64,000 nucleotides of DNA from Microbispora rosea (lineage in GTDB: Bacteria; Actinomycetota; Actinomycetes; Streptosporangiales; Streptosporangiaceae): the NCBI RefSeq assembly GCF_900156315.1, contig NZ_FTNI01000015.1, positions 124,001-188,000 of the forward strand, in the 5' to 3' direction. Positions within the stretch are counted from its first letter, which is position 1. The number at the start of each line of letters is the position of its first letter. The translations under genes were made by a program, and so were the position numbers. Under the pieces are notes generated by a model. The model saw nothing but the letters and a program-made list of their open reading frames with translations, was not told where the DNA came from and searched no databases. This document shows positions 44,840 to 52,846 of this stretch, piece by piece.

Positions 44840-45105
44840 CGTAGCATTCCAGTCTCCGCGTCCAAGGACGCCATAGGGTGCCCGGCCTTGGGCTTCAGGG
44901 CGTCGATGACGATCCGGCCGCCGAGCTGGAGAACCGTCTGTGCGACCTTGGCGTGCCCGGTTGCCAGGTCCAGATCATCCCGTCACAGACCGCACGGGTC
45001 ACCACAGCGTAGGCCCCGCAGCAGCACGATCCAGTACAGCTGGACGCGGCCGGTCATCTTCGGCCGCGTCCAAGAATGTCCGCACCTGCCCGGGTGGAAT
45101 TCAGC
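44840..45105 (-). pseudogene. Tyrosine recombinase (phage-type integrase) remnant
   Basis: Minus-strand translation gives QVRTFLDAAEDDR, then after a frameshift near 45055 LYWIVLLRGLRCGDPCGL, an in-frame TGA, and RDDLDLATGHAKVAQTVLQLGG followed by RIVIDALKPKAGHPMASLDAETG. This is the catalytic-domain start of actinobacterial integrases, where intact copies read LLRGLRRGEACGLRWDD. The first catalytic Arg (of RRGEACGLRW) is lost to Cys, and the His-x-x-Arg and Tyr regions are missing. It is clearly dead. Confidence 0.75.
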
Positions 45106-45208
45106 GCCAGGACGACGACGAGGAAACGGTCAGCAAGGAGAAAAAGCCTCCACCCCTCGTCGATCGATAGAGCCGTGCGTGTCCTGCTCATATGGGTGTC
45201 GTATTGGG

Positions 45209-45270
45209 AAGGCCGATCTATGCGTCGTCCGCACCCCTCCCCTGCTGTTCAGGCCGTTGAGATCGGCCTT
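45209..45270. repeat. 11-bp inverted repeat bracketing 40 bp
   Basis: AAGGCCGATCT (45209-45219) and AGATCGGCCTT (45260-45270) are exact inverses. It lies between the integrase remnant and the double phosphotransferase gene. It may be a terminator for the latter or a tiny element remnant. Confidence 0.5.
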
Positions 45271-45333
45271 GTCGGCCGTCACGGCTCCCTTTCCGTGGGA
45301 GTTGTTGAAGACCGCCTTAGCGTCGGTCGGTTG

Positions 45334-47025
45334 TCAGGTGGGTGGCTGCGGGGGTGGGAGGTGCAGGAGGCGGGCGGCCCAGGACAGGGCGGCGGTGAGG
45401 CGGCGCCGGCGTTGGTCGAACAGGGCCGGATCGGCGTCGCGCGCCGGGGTGAGCAGGGGTTGTTGCCCGGCGATCAGCGCGGCGTGGCCTGTGGCATGCG
45501 GTCCCTGGCCGGTGTCCGGTGCGGGGCCGCCTTCGGCGTGCAGGGCGACGAGCCAGAGGTGGTGGTCGAGCCAGGGGTCGCCGATCGCCGCCGACGCCCA
45601 GTCGGCCAGCACCAGGCGGCCGTCGTGGCACCAGAGGTTCGCCGCGCGTACGTCGCGGTGGATCAGGCTGTCCCCCTCGATGGGTGCCCCGGCGGCCGCG
45701 GCATGGAGCGTGTCCAGGTGTTCGGCCAGCCACCGGCGTGAACATACGTTCATGCGCAGCAGGCGGGCCGGGTCGGTGGCGATGGCTTCCCAGGGGTTGG
45801 ACGCCTCCCGCAATACCGGCACGCCGGACGGTGCGGGCAGCGTGTGCACCTCGTGGAGCAGCTCCTGAGCGGCTGCGACCAGGGGTGCGGTCCAATCGCG
45901 GACCCAGTGGTCGGGCTCCAGCATTTCCAGTACGAGCATCGGCAGGGGCTCACGGGGGCTCGCCAGCAGCCGCGGCAGGAACGGGCGGTCGCCCAGCGCC
46001 TCGTACACCGCCGACTCCACACCGAATTCGGCGCGGTCGGCAGGCGCGGCGGCCTTGATGAACACGGAACCGCCACCGGCACGGTCGGCGATTCGCGTCA
46101 CGGACCTGCTGTGCCCGCCCGTCACCGGTCGCAGATTCGTGATCTCGCAGCCGAGCGCCTGGCCGGCCGAGGTGGCGATGTCGGCGTCGGTCGCCGGCCC
46201 GGTGGTCACGGGCCGGCCGGACACGCGCGACAGCAGCAGTTCGACCACCGGTTCGTTGGCGCGGCGGACCGCCTGCCTGCTGCCTGGGTCCGGTCGGCCG
46301 AGCGACTCGGTGACCAGGCGCCATATCAGGGCGCGCAGCAACAGCTGGTCGATGTCGTCCTCGCCGTCCAGTTCGTCGAGGATGCTCGGCGGTGCGGCGG
46401 ACCAGGCCAGCAGGTCCACGGCAGCGACCGCCAAGGCGTAGCCCGCCGGCCGCCAGCTCGGTGAGAAGTCGATGACCGCCGGCGGCTGCCCAGCCGCGAA
46501 CAACACGTTGCCCGCGATGTCACAGTGCACGAGCTGGCTGGGTAACCGTACCGGCCGAGTGGCGGCCCGCAGGCCCTCCACCAGATCCGACAGTTCCGGC
46601 GCCAGCTCGACCTCGGCCTGGTCCCATGCCACTCGTTCGGCCACCGCCCAGCGGTTTCTGCCGCGTCCCAGCCAGCCCGGGGCGGGGACATCGGCGAGGG
46701 CCGCGTGGAACGCCCGGCCGGCCGCGACGAGGTCCGGCCACCGCGCCACGGGATCCGGCTCGCCCTCGACAGTGGTCCACGCCGCCCACCCGCCGGCAAC
46801 CCACGAGCCGTCAGCCGCGCGCACGGGCAGGGGCACCCGGAAACCCGGACCGTGCAGATCGGCGAACACCTCGGCGAGCCACGACGCCACCGCCGGCTGC
46901 GGGGCGGGTTTGAGCACCAGTTCGCCCGCCTGCCAGCAGGTGCCGTGCCCTCCGGGCAACAACCGCGCGGGACCGGATGCGACTCCGAAAGCCGCGCGCA
47001 CCTCCACCGGCAGATCATCGGACAC
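45334..47025 (-). CDS. Fused double phosphotransferase (TIGR02569-like + APH-like)
   Basis: A 563-residue protein containing two kinase-fold halves. The N-terminal half (about 1-270) resembles the actinobacterial TIGR02569 family, with ATP-site residues GTCWQAGELVLKP, the catalytic loop VHCDIAGN and the metal motif VIDFS. The C-terminal half (about 300-560) is an aminoglycoside-phosphotransferase-like domain with VFIKAA, LLHEVH, IHRDVRAANLW and LADWASA. Both keep the catalytic Asp and Asn, so both could be active. The start is GTG 47025. The substrate is unknown; antibiotic or metabolite phosphorylation is possible. Confidence 0.8.
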   Translation of the reverse strand: MSDDLPVEVRAAFGVASGPARLLPGGHGTCWQAGELVLKPAPQPAVASWLAEVFADLHGPGFRVPLPVRAADGSWVAGGWAAWTTVEGEPDPVARWPDLVAAGRAFHAALADVPAPGWLGRGRNRWAVAERVAWDQAEVELAPELSDLVEGLRAATRPVRLPSQLVHCDIAGNVLFAAGQPPAVIDFSPSWRPAGYALAVAAVDLLAWSAAPPSILDELDGEDDIDQLLLRALIWRLVTESLGRPDPGSRQAVRRANEPVVELLLSRVSGRPVTTGPATDADIATSAGQALGCEITNLRPVTGGHSRSVTRIADRAGGGSVFIKAAAPADRAEFGVESAVYEALGDRPFLPRLLASPREPLPMLVLEMLEPDHWVRDWTAPLVAAAQELLHEVHTLPAPSGVPVLREASNPWEAIATDPARLLRMNVCSRRWLAEHLDTLHAAAAGAPIEGDSLIHRDVRAANLWCHDGRLVLADWASAAIGDPWLDHHLWLVALHAEGGPAPDTGQGPHATGHAALIAGQQPLLTPARDADPALFDQRRRRLTAALSWAARLLHLPPPQPPT

Positions 47026-47168
47026 CCCGCCACCCTCCACACGGGCCCGCGCCGGTGTCAATCGAAATACCGCCTCCCTGCCGGGCCCCTCGACTCGGCG
47101 GACCCGCCGCAGGTGCGTAGGTTGCTGCACCGGTCGGTCAGCTTTCATGAGCACAAGGAGTACGCCCC

Positions 47169-47882
47169 ATGACTCACACCCGAAGAATCGCCCTGCTCGG
47201 CGGCGGCTTCTCCGACGACCCCGACACTCTGCTGGACGACTTTGTCCTCGCGACAACGGGAAAGGAGCGGCCGAAGGTCTGCTTCGTTCCGACGGCCAGC
47301 GGAGACTCGGCGGGATACGTCGACCGCTTTTACGCCGCCTTCTCCTCCCTGGACTGCGTGCCCACCCACCTCTCACTGTTCCGCCGCGAGCACCGCGACC
47401 TGCGCGCCCTGATCCTGTCGCAGGACGTGGTGTACGTCGGGGGAGGCAACACCGCCAACCTGATCGCGGTCTGGCGCCTGCACGGACTGGACGAGGTTCT
47501 GCGCGAGGCGTACGAGGCCGGAGTGCTGCTCTGCGGAATCAGCGCGGGCGCGGCCTGCTGGTTCGACGCCTGCCTCACCGACTCGTTCGGCCCGATGAGC
47601 CCTCTCCTGGACGGTCTGGGACTGATCGACGGAAGCTTCTGCCCCCACTACGACGCGGAGGCCGAGCGGCGGCCCGCCTTCCTGAGCGCGGTGGCCGACG
47701 GCACCCTGCCCGGCGGCTGGGCCCTCGACGACGGCGCGGCCGCCCTCTTCACGGACGGAGTCCTCACCGAAGCCGTCTCACGGGTGCCCGGCGCCGCTGT
47801 CCACCGGGTCACCGCCACCGCCCACGGCACGGCCATGGAGACCGCCTCGCCGGTCCGGCTGCTGACTCCGGCCGGCGCGTGA
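47169..47882 (+). CDS. Peptidase E-like (S51 family) hydrolase
   Basis: A 237-residue class I glutamine-amidotransferase-fold protein with the nucleophile elbow GISAGAA (Ser) and YVGGGNTANLIAVWR, matching the aspartyl dipeptidase branch. It likely cleaves Asp-X dipeptides or processes a small peptide. The start ATG 47169 has a good AAGGAG site 8-9 bp upstream. It is divergent from the double phosphotransferase by 143 bp. Confidence 0.9.
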   Translation: MTHTRRIALLGGGFSDDPDTLLDDFVLATTGKERPKVCFVPTASGDSAGYVDRFYAAFSSLDCVPTHLSLFRREHRDLRALILSQDVVYVGGGNTANLIAVWRLHGLDEVLREAYEAGVLLCGISAGAACWFDACLTDSFGPMSPLLDGLGLIDGSFCPHYDAEAERRPAFLSAVADGTLPGGWALDDGAAALFTDGVLTEAVSRVPGAAVHRVTATAHGTAMETASPVRLLTPAGA

Positions 47883-47954
47883 TGGATGAACCATAGGTCC
47901 TGGTCGGCGGGTTCCGGCCGCCGTGTCCGCCCGTGAAGATCGGACGTCCCCCGG

Positions 47955-48599
47955 TCAGCGTTCCTTGTCGAAGAGCCGGAAGAACCGCTGGGCCGCGTCC
48001 GCGTCACCGCTCAACTGCACGTCGCCGGCGTCGGCCGCCGCGGCCACCGTGAGGCCGGTGAAGATCAGGGCCCGCAGCGTACGGACATCGGCGCGCACCG
48101 TCGCATGCACCTCCGACTGTCCGCCGCGGACCACGGTCACCCCGGACGGCGTGGCGGTGACCTCGAACGCGTCGACGCCCACGACCAGCCGGACCGTCAG
48201 CGCCGGGGTCTCCGGGGCGGGCGGCCGGTAGAAGACCTTGAGAAGCAGCATGAACGCGTCGGTGCTCATCTCGGCGCCGTCCAGTGTCGCCCGGCCCGCA
48301 CCCCAGCGGGCCAGCTCGATCAGCACCGGTTCGAGGGCCCGGCCGCTGTCGGTCAGCTCGTAGGCCCAGGCGCTGACCGGCGGCCCGAACTCCACCCGGC
48401 GGACCACCCCTTCGTCCTCCAGCTCGCGCAGGCGCTGGCTGAGCACGTTCTGGCTGGCGTTGGGGAGGGCGTTGCGCAGGTCGCGAAACCTCTTCGGGCC
48501 GAAGACCAGCTCCCGCACGACGTGCAGGGCCCACCGCTCGCCGACGACGTCGAGCGCCAGGGCGGTGCCGCATCCGTCTCCATAGCTTCGCTGTGACAC
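47955..48599 (-). CDS. HxlR-family transcriptional regulator with C-terminal SCP2-like domain
   Basis: A 214-residue regulator. The winged helix (about 10-100) has LDVVGERWALHVVRELVFGPKRF and SQNVLSQRLRELEDEG, with one Cys at residue 10. A C-terminal ~100-residue domain (about 110-212) with beta strands and an LSGDADAAQRFF end resembles sterol-carrier-like domains often attached to HxlR proteins. It is divergent from the gene at 48668, with a perfect palindrome between. Confidence 0.92.
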   Translation of the reverse strand: MSQRSYGDGCGTALALDVVGERWALHVVRELVFGPKRFRDLRNALPNASQNVLSQRLRELEDEGVVRRVEFGPPVSAWAYELTDSGRALEPVLIELARWGAGRATLDGAEMSTDAFMLLLKVFYRPPAPETPALTVRLVVGVDAFEVTATPSGVTVVRGGQSEVHATVRADVRTLRALIFTGLTVAAAADAGDVQLSGDADAAQRFFRLFDKER

Positions 48600-48615
48600 A
48601 GGCCAACTTTACTTC

Positions 48616-48631
48616 AGGACCGATCGGTCCT
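48616..48631. promoter_or_regulatory. Perfect 16-bp palindrome between divergent HxlR pair
   Basis: AGGACCGATCGGTCCT is a perfect inverted repeat, centred in the 68-bp gap and flanked by ACTTTACTTC and ACTTTAGG direct-repeat-like sequences. It would suit a dimeric regulator that controls both genes, most simply the HxlR protein itself. Confidence 0.65.
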
Positions 48632-48667
48632 ACTTTAGGAGCAGTAGGTGCGAAGTTAGGAGTAATG

Positions 48668-49390
48668 ATGGATGCGCTGCTCGCCCGCGTCATGGAGACC
48701 CACGGCGGACTCGAACGCTGGAAGAACCTGTCGACCCTCACCGCGCGGATCACCTCCGGCGGTCCCTTCTGGGAGTTCAAGGGGCATGCCGACTTCGCCG
48801 GCGACGACGTGGTGGAGGTGAGCCTCCAGAAGGAGCGCGTCGTCCATCGCCGGCCCGCGACCGGCCGTACGGTCGTGTACGACCGCGAGTCGGACCGGGT
48901 GACCGTCACCGGCCCGGACGGCGAGGTGCTGGCCGATCTGCCCGAGCCGCGGTCCACCTTCGACGGCTACACGCAGGACACGCCGTGGAACCTGGGCCAG
49001 ATCGCGTACTTCCGCGGCTATGCCGTCTGGCATTACCTCGTCGAGCCGTACGTCTTCACCTGGCCGGGGGTCGAGGCGCACGAGGTGGAGCCGTGGACCG
49101 AAAACGGGGAGAAGTGGCGGGTGCTGAGCGTCACCTATCCGCCGTCGATCCACACGCACAACGCGACCCAGCTGTACTACTACGACGACTCCGGGCTGTT
49201 GCGACGGATGGACTACCAGCCCGACGTGAACGGCGGGACGGAGGTGGCGCACTACATCCGGGCGCATGAGGTGGTGGACGGCATTCCCGTCCCGGTCAAG
49301 CGGCACATCCACCGGCGCAACGAGGACGGCACGCCGGACATCTCCTGGGCTCCCATCACCGTCGACATCTCGAACATCACGATCAGCTGA
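48668..49390 (+). CDS. Conserved hypothetical protein
   Basis: A 240-residue soluble protein beginning MDALLARVMETHGGLERWKNL, rich in beta strands with aromatic residues (TPWNLGQIAYFRGYAVWHYL, THNATQLYYYDDSG). No signal peptide is present. Homologues are common as hypotheticals in actinobacteria, often beside HxlR or TetR regulators; the fold recalls lipoprotein-carrier-like beta sheets, but I make no functional claim. ATG 48668 is chosen by its AGGAG site at 5-bp spacing. Confidence 0.8.
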   Translation: MDALLARVMETHGGLERWKNLSTLTARITSGGPFWEFKGHADFAGDDVVEVSLQKERVVHRRPATGRTVVYDRESDRVTVTGPDGEVLADLPEPRSTFDGYTQDTPWNLGQIAYFRGYAVWHYLVEPYVFTWPGVEAHEVEPWTENGEKWRVLSVTYPPSIHTHNATQLYYYDDSGLLRRMDYQPDVNGGTEVAHYIRAHEVVDGIPVPVKRHIHRRNEDGTPDISWAPITVDISNITIS

Positions 49391-49440
49391 GGGAGCCGTC
49401 CCGGGGCCGCCGGGGACCCGGCCGAGCAGCGGGGACCGGG

Positions 49441-49473
49441 ACGGGCAGGCCGGTGGCGGGCCGGCCTGCCCGT
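49441..49473. terminator. Bidirectional terminator hairpin
   Basis: ACGGGCAGGCCGG and CCGGCCTGCCCGT are perfect 13-bp arms around a 7-nt loop, between convergent genes ending at 49390 and 49505. Confidence 0.75.
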
Positions 49474-49504
49474 GTCACCCCGCCCGTCGCCCGTTATGGC
49501 GGGT

Positions 49505-49990
49505 TCAGGCGGCGGGCGAGTGCTCCTTGATGTAGCGGATCAGGCCGACGACGTCGTCGGGGACGAGGCGGCCGATCGCGCCGCTGGAGTAGACGCTGAC
49601 GACGACCCGGCCTTCGGGGTCGAGCACGAAGCCGGTCGACTGGACATACCTGGGGTCGTCGTTGACGAAGGCGCCGGTCGCGCGGGCCAGCAGGTCGGGG
49701 TCGGCGCTGTGACCGACCGGGAAGTCCAGCCGGAGCGTGGTGACCAGCTCCTCCGTGGTGGCCTCGTCGTCCACCGACAGGGCCACCACCTTGGCTTCCA
49801 CACCGCTGAGGGTCTCCAGCGACCGCTGGAAGGCGCGCAGCTGCGCCTTGCAGTAGGGGCACCACGAACCCCGATAGAAGAGCACGACGCCGAAGCTTCC
49901 GGCGAGCGCGCCGGGCAGGTGCAGGGTCTCCCCGCCGGGAAGGGCCACGGCCAGATCGGGAAAGCGGTCGCCGGGGTGGAGCAGTGTCAT
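49505..49990 (-). CDS. Redoxin-family (AhpC/TSA) peroxiredoxin-like protein
   Basis: A 161-residue thioredoxin-fold protein with the active motif RGSWCPYCKAQL, where the first Cys is the peroxidatic/redox Cys and the second makes a CxxC. It has FYRGSWCPYC in place of the T-x-x-C of typical AhpC, the pattern of the peroxiredoxin-like redoxin group. It probably reduces peroxides or protein disulfides. It is divergent from the sigma-factor gene by 101 bp. Confidence 0.9.
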   Translation of the reverse strand: MTLLHPGDRFPDLAVALPGGETLHLPGALAGSFGVVLFYRGSWCPYCKAQLRAFQRSLETLSGVEAKVVALSVDDEATTEELVTTLRLDFPVGHSADPDLLARATGAFVNDDPRYVQSTGFVLDPEGRVVVSVYSSGAIGRLVPDDVVGLIRYIKEHSPAA

Positions 49991-50091
49991 GTCGATGTCC
50001 CTGTCGTCTCGGAAATCGGGTTTGTCACTGTCTTCGCGTCACCGTCGGCCGAGGTCTTACCTCCCGGGGGCGGTCAAATAGCATCGGACGT

Positions 50092-50766
50092 ATGGCGGCG
50101 GATCCCGGCCTCGGGGAGAACCAGGCCACCTCCACCCTCGCCTCGGTCGATGCGGAGTCGGCCGAGTGGCTGCGTACGCTCGGCGGCGCCGGAGCGGAGC
50201 GGGAGGCGGCCGTGGAACGGCTGCACGCGGTCCTGCTGCGCGTGGCGGGCAACGAGGTGCACAGGCGTGCTCCGCGACTGCGGCTGTCCGGACCCGAGCT
50301 GGACGACGTGGCTCACCAGGCCGCGGCCGACGCCCTGCTTGCCGTGACCGCGAAGCTCGGCCAGTTCCGCGGGGAGAGCCGGTTCACCACCTGGGTCTAC
50401 AAGTTCGCCGTGCTGGAGGTGTCGGCCAAGCTCGGGCGCCACTTCTGGCGTGATCCGGGGGTGCCGCTGGAGGGCGAGGACTGGGAGCGCCTGCCGGGCA
50501 GGTTCGGGTTCGACCCGGCGGAACGCCTCGAGTGGCGGGATCTGGCCGCCGCGCTGCGCCGTGCCGTGGACGAGGAACTCACCGAACGGCAGCGCCAGAT
50601 CTTCGTCGCGATCGTGCTCAAGGGCGTCCCGCCGGACGCTCTGGCCGTCGAGCTGGGCACGAACCGCAACGCCGTTTACAAGACGATGTTCGACGCCAGG
50701 CGGAAGCTGCGCGCCGCGCTCGTCGCCGGAGGTTATCTGGACATCGGCATCCGAGGACGGTCATGA
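50092..50766 (+). CDS. Sigma-70 family RNA polymerase sigma factor (ECF-like)
   Basis: A 224-residue sigma factor. Region 2 (about 40-125) has DDVAHQAAADALLAVTAKLGQFRGESRFTTWVYKFAV with the FTTWVYK core. Region 4 (about 155-215) has LTERQRQIFVAIVLKGVPPDALA and the helix GTNRNAVYKTMFDARRKL. The stop overlaps the ATG of a 73-residue anti-sigma-like gene (ATGA). It most likely responds to redox stress, given the adjacent redoxin and the Cys-containing partner, but this is inference. Confidence 0.92.
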   Translation: MAADPGLGENQATSTLASVDAESAEWLRTLGGAGAEREAAVERLHAVLLRVAGNEVHRRAPRLRLSGPELDDVAHQAAADALLAVTAKLGQFRGESRFTTWVYKFAVLEVSAKLGRHFWRDPGVPLEGEDWERLPGRFGFDPAERLEWRDLAAALRRAVDEELTERQRQIFVAIVLKGVPPDALAVELGTNRNAVYKTMFDARRKLRAALVAGGYLDIGIRGRS

Positions 50767-50984
50767 ACGGCTGGGACGAGCTCGACCGGTTCCTGCGCAC
50801 CGACCCGCGCGACGTGGGCTGCGACAAGGCGATGGAACTGCTCCACGTGTACGTCGAACTTGTGACGCGGCACCCGGACGCCGCACGGGAGCGATATCCG
50901 GGGATCGCCGTCCACCTGCGCGCCTGCGGTCCCTGCAACGATGATTTCGAGGGCCTGCTGGCCGCGGTGTCCGACTCGATCTAG
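50763..50984 (+). CDS. Mini anti-sigma-like protein (zinc-finger type)
   Basis: A 73-residue soluble protein translationally coupled to the sigma factor. The C-terminal half has HLRACGPCNDDFEGLL, the His-x3-Cys-x2-Cys arrangement of ZAS/zf-HC2 anti-sigma domains, and an N-terminal helix with WDELDRFLRTDPRDVGCDKAMELLHVYVEL adds a further Cys. There is no TM segment. A redox-sensitive anti-sigma role is a strong guess. Its stop overlaps the convergent TetR gene by 4 bp. Confidence 0.8.
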   Translation: MNGWDELDRFLRTDPRDVGCDKAMELLHVYVELVTRHPDAARERYPGIAVHLRACGPCNDDFEGLLAAVSDSI

Positions 50985-51550
50985 CGCAACGCGTGGAGGC
51001 AGAGGTCGACCACGGCGTCGGCGTACGCGGCGTCCAGGGGCTGGCCCGACACCAGCAGGCGATAGTGCAGCGGCGCGAAGACGAGGTCGAGAGCCGTGTC
51101 CGCATCGACGTCGGCGCGGACGGCCCCGGCCTGCTGCGCCTCGCGCAGCGCCTGCCGTACGGGTGCCCGCCGGGGCTCGAACCACTGCTCCGCCATGGCA
51201 CGGGCCAGGTCGGGGTCGGTCTGCGCGGCGCCGATCAGTTCGCGTAGCCGGCTTCCCCCGGCCCCGTCCACGTACAGGGTGAGGAATCCGTGCGCGTAGG
51301 CGCGCAGGATCGCGGCGAAGTCGCCGTCGGCGGGAAAGGGGCCGATGCTCACCTTGTCGAGGAACGCCTCGAAGACGACCGCCCCCTTTGAGGGCCACCA
51401 GCGGTAGAGCGTCTGCCGCCCCACCCCCGCCCTGGCGGCGATGCCGCCCATGGTGACCGACTGGTAGCCGTTCTCCACGAACAGCGCGTACGCGGCGTCG
51501 AGGATCGCCCGCCAGGACTCCTGACTGCGGCGGGCGGGATCGGCGGGCAT
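50981..51550 (-). CDS. TetR-family regulator
   Basis: A 189-residue regulator with an N-terminal HTH (about 12-58), GIAARAGVGRQTLYRWWPSK, and a C-terminal TetR_C domain (about 80-188). It is divergent from the glycosidase-like gene at 51656, with two palindromic operators in the 105-bp gap. It probably represses both itself and that gene. ATG 51550 is used; further upstream frame lies over the operators. Confidence 0.93.
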   Translation of the reverse strand: MPADPARRSQESWRAILDAAYALFVENGYQSVTMGGIAARAGVGRQTLYRWWPSKGAVVFEAFLDKVSIGPFPADGDFAAILRAYAHGFLTLYVDGAGGSRLRELIGAAQTDPDLARAMAEQWFEPRRAPVRQALREAQQAGAVRADVDADTALDLVFAPLHYRLLVSGQPLDAAYADAVVDLCLHALR

Positions 51551-51571
51551 GGGCACACTGTAGCCGAGGAA

Positions 51572-51625
51572 GAGACGAGACATCTCGTCTCGTGTAGATT
51601 GACACGAGACGAGGCATCTCGTCTC
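51572..51625. promoter_or_regulatory. Tandem palindromic operators for the divergent TetR
   Basis: Two near-identical sites. Site 1 is GAGACGAGA-CA-TCTCGTCTC (51572-51591). Site 2 is GAGACGAG-GCAT-CTCGTCTC (51606-51625). Their centres are 34 bp apart, about three helical turns, so two dimers would sit on nearly the same face. They cover the promoter region of the TetR (51550) and the gene at 51656. Confidence 0.8.
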
Positions 51626-51655
51626 GCCGAAGAGACTCGTGAAGAGGAGCGCGCT

Positions 51656-52846
51656 GTGAGCGGAAACCCCGGCACCACCGCCGGACGCGGCTTCACCGTG
51701 GAACGCCGCGACCGATGGTCGCTGCGTACGCCCGACGGGACTCCGTTCCTGTCCATCGGGGTCGTCCACGCGGACGACACCAACCTGCGGTATCCGCACA
51801 ACATCGGGATCTACCGGACCCGGTACGGAGGATCACGCCGGCGCTGGCTGCGTGAGGGACTGGTGCCCGAGATGAGGTCGTGGGGGTTCAACACGATCGG
51901 CTGGACCTCGGAGTACGTCAGCGGCTCCGGCCTCGCCACGGAGGGCGGCGCCGTCGACCTCGGACACTCGGACGGCCTGCCGCCCGACGAGCTCGCCGGT
52001 GCGGGCCTGCCGTACACGCTGTCGCTGCGGGTGGCCGAGATCGAGCTGTGGAACGGGTCGCCGGCCTACCGCGATCCCCGTGCGCCGGCCTTCGCGGAGT
52101 GGTGCGACCACCTGGCCAGGACGCTGTGCCGCCCGGACGACCCGGACCTGCTCGGCTACTTCCTCGTCGACGTGCCCTGCTGGGGCCCGCACCCCGCGGG
52201 CAGCGGCTACCCGGCCGACGAGCTGCCCGCGATCGCGGAGGCCTACTATCGCGTCGCCACCGAGGCGATCCGGCGTCACGACCCCCACCACCTGATCCTC
52301 GGCGACCGTTACGGCACCCGGGCCGGGGTGCCCGAGCCGGTGCTCGACGCCATGGCGCCGTACGTCGACGTGCTGTCGGTGCAGGCGTTCCCCCCTCCCG
52401 GGCCCGGCCACCTCGACGCGGCGCTCGACCGCATCGGCCGATGGCACGAACGCACCACCCGTCCCGTCCTGATCGCCGACACCGGCAACTGGTGCCCGAC
52501 GACGATGAGCCCGGGCCGTACGGGCTCCTGCCGGGACCAGCGGGAACGCGGAGCGGGTTACACGGCGGCGGCCGAGGCGTTCGCCGCCCGCCCGTGGTGC
52601 CTGGGCTGGCACTGGTGCGGCTGGCTCGAGAACCCCCACCGCGGATTCGGGCTGAAGGACCCGTGGGACGAGCCCTACCGCGACCTCGTCGACGCGGTGA
52701 CCGAGACCAACCACCGGCTGAGCGGGCGTCTATCCACGCCGGCGCCTGGCCCGCAGCCGTACGGCGATCGCGGCCAGGGCCGTCCCGAGGGCGACCAGGC
52801 CCAGGACGACGAGCAGGTTGCGCCCGTAGTCCAGCGGCAGAAGTGA
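51656..52846 (+). CDS. Agarase-like TIM-barrel glycoside hydrolase, putative
   Basis: A 396-residue protein without a signal peptide. It resembles cytoplasmic proteins annotated as agarase-like: PDGTPFLSIGVVHAD, RYPHNIGIYRTRYG, WGFNTIGWTSEYV, LGYFLVDVPCWG, HHLILGDRYG and PYVDVLSVQ, with acidic residues at strand ends. The fold assignment is good; the substrate is not. The C-terminal ~40 residues are low complexity and overlap a convergent gene by 117 bp. GTG 51656 has an AGGAG site. Confidence 0.75.
   Translation: MSGNPGTTAGRGFTVERRDRWSLRTPDGTPFLSIGVVHADDTNLRYPHNIGIYRTRYGGSRRRWLREGLVPEMRSWGFNTIGWTSEYVSGSGLATEGGAVDLGHSDGLPPDELAGAGLPYTLSLRVAEIELWNGSPAYRDPRAPAFAEWCDHLARTLCRPDDPDLLGYFLVDVPCWGPHPAGSGYPADELPAIAEAYYRVATEAIRRHDPHHLILGDRYGTRAGVPEPVLDAMAPYVDVLSVQAFPPPGPGHLDAALDRIGRWHERTTRPVLIADTGNWCPTTMSPGRTGSCRDQRERGAGYTAAAEAFAARPWCLGWHWCGWLENPHRGFGLKDPWDEPYRDLVDAVTETNHRLSGRLSTPAPGPQPYGDRGQGRPEGDQAQDDEQVAPVVQRQK

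Larger units (their letters stand above)
44541..45333. other. 793-bp region without intact gene
   Basis: Besides the integrase remnant (about 44840-45105) and the 11-bp inverted repeat at 45209-45270, this region holds only the promoter area of the small helical protein (including a CTACGTAG palindrome near 44570). I see no other gene; open frames here are shadows. Confidence 0.6.

Noticed and set aside
45209-45270. Insertion-sequence terminal repeats
   Set aside because: The 11-bp arms enclose only 40 bp, with no transposase and no target duplication visible; kept only as an inverted repeat.
44798-45868. 356-aa plus-strand open frame
   Set aside because: It runs antisense to both the integrase remnant and the phosphotransferase and has no recognisable fold.
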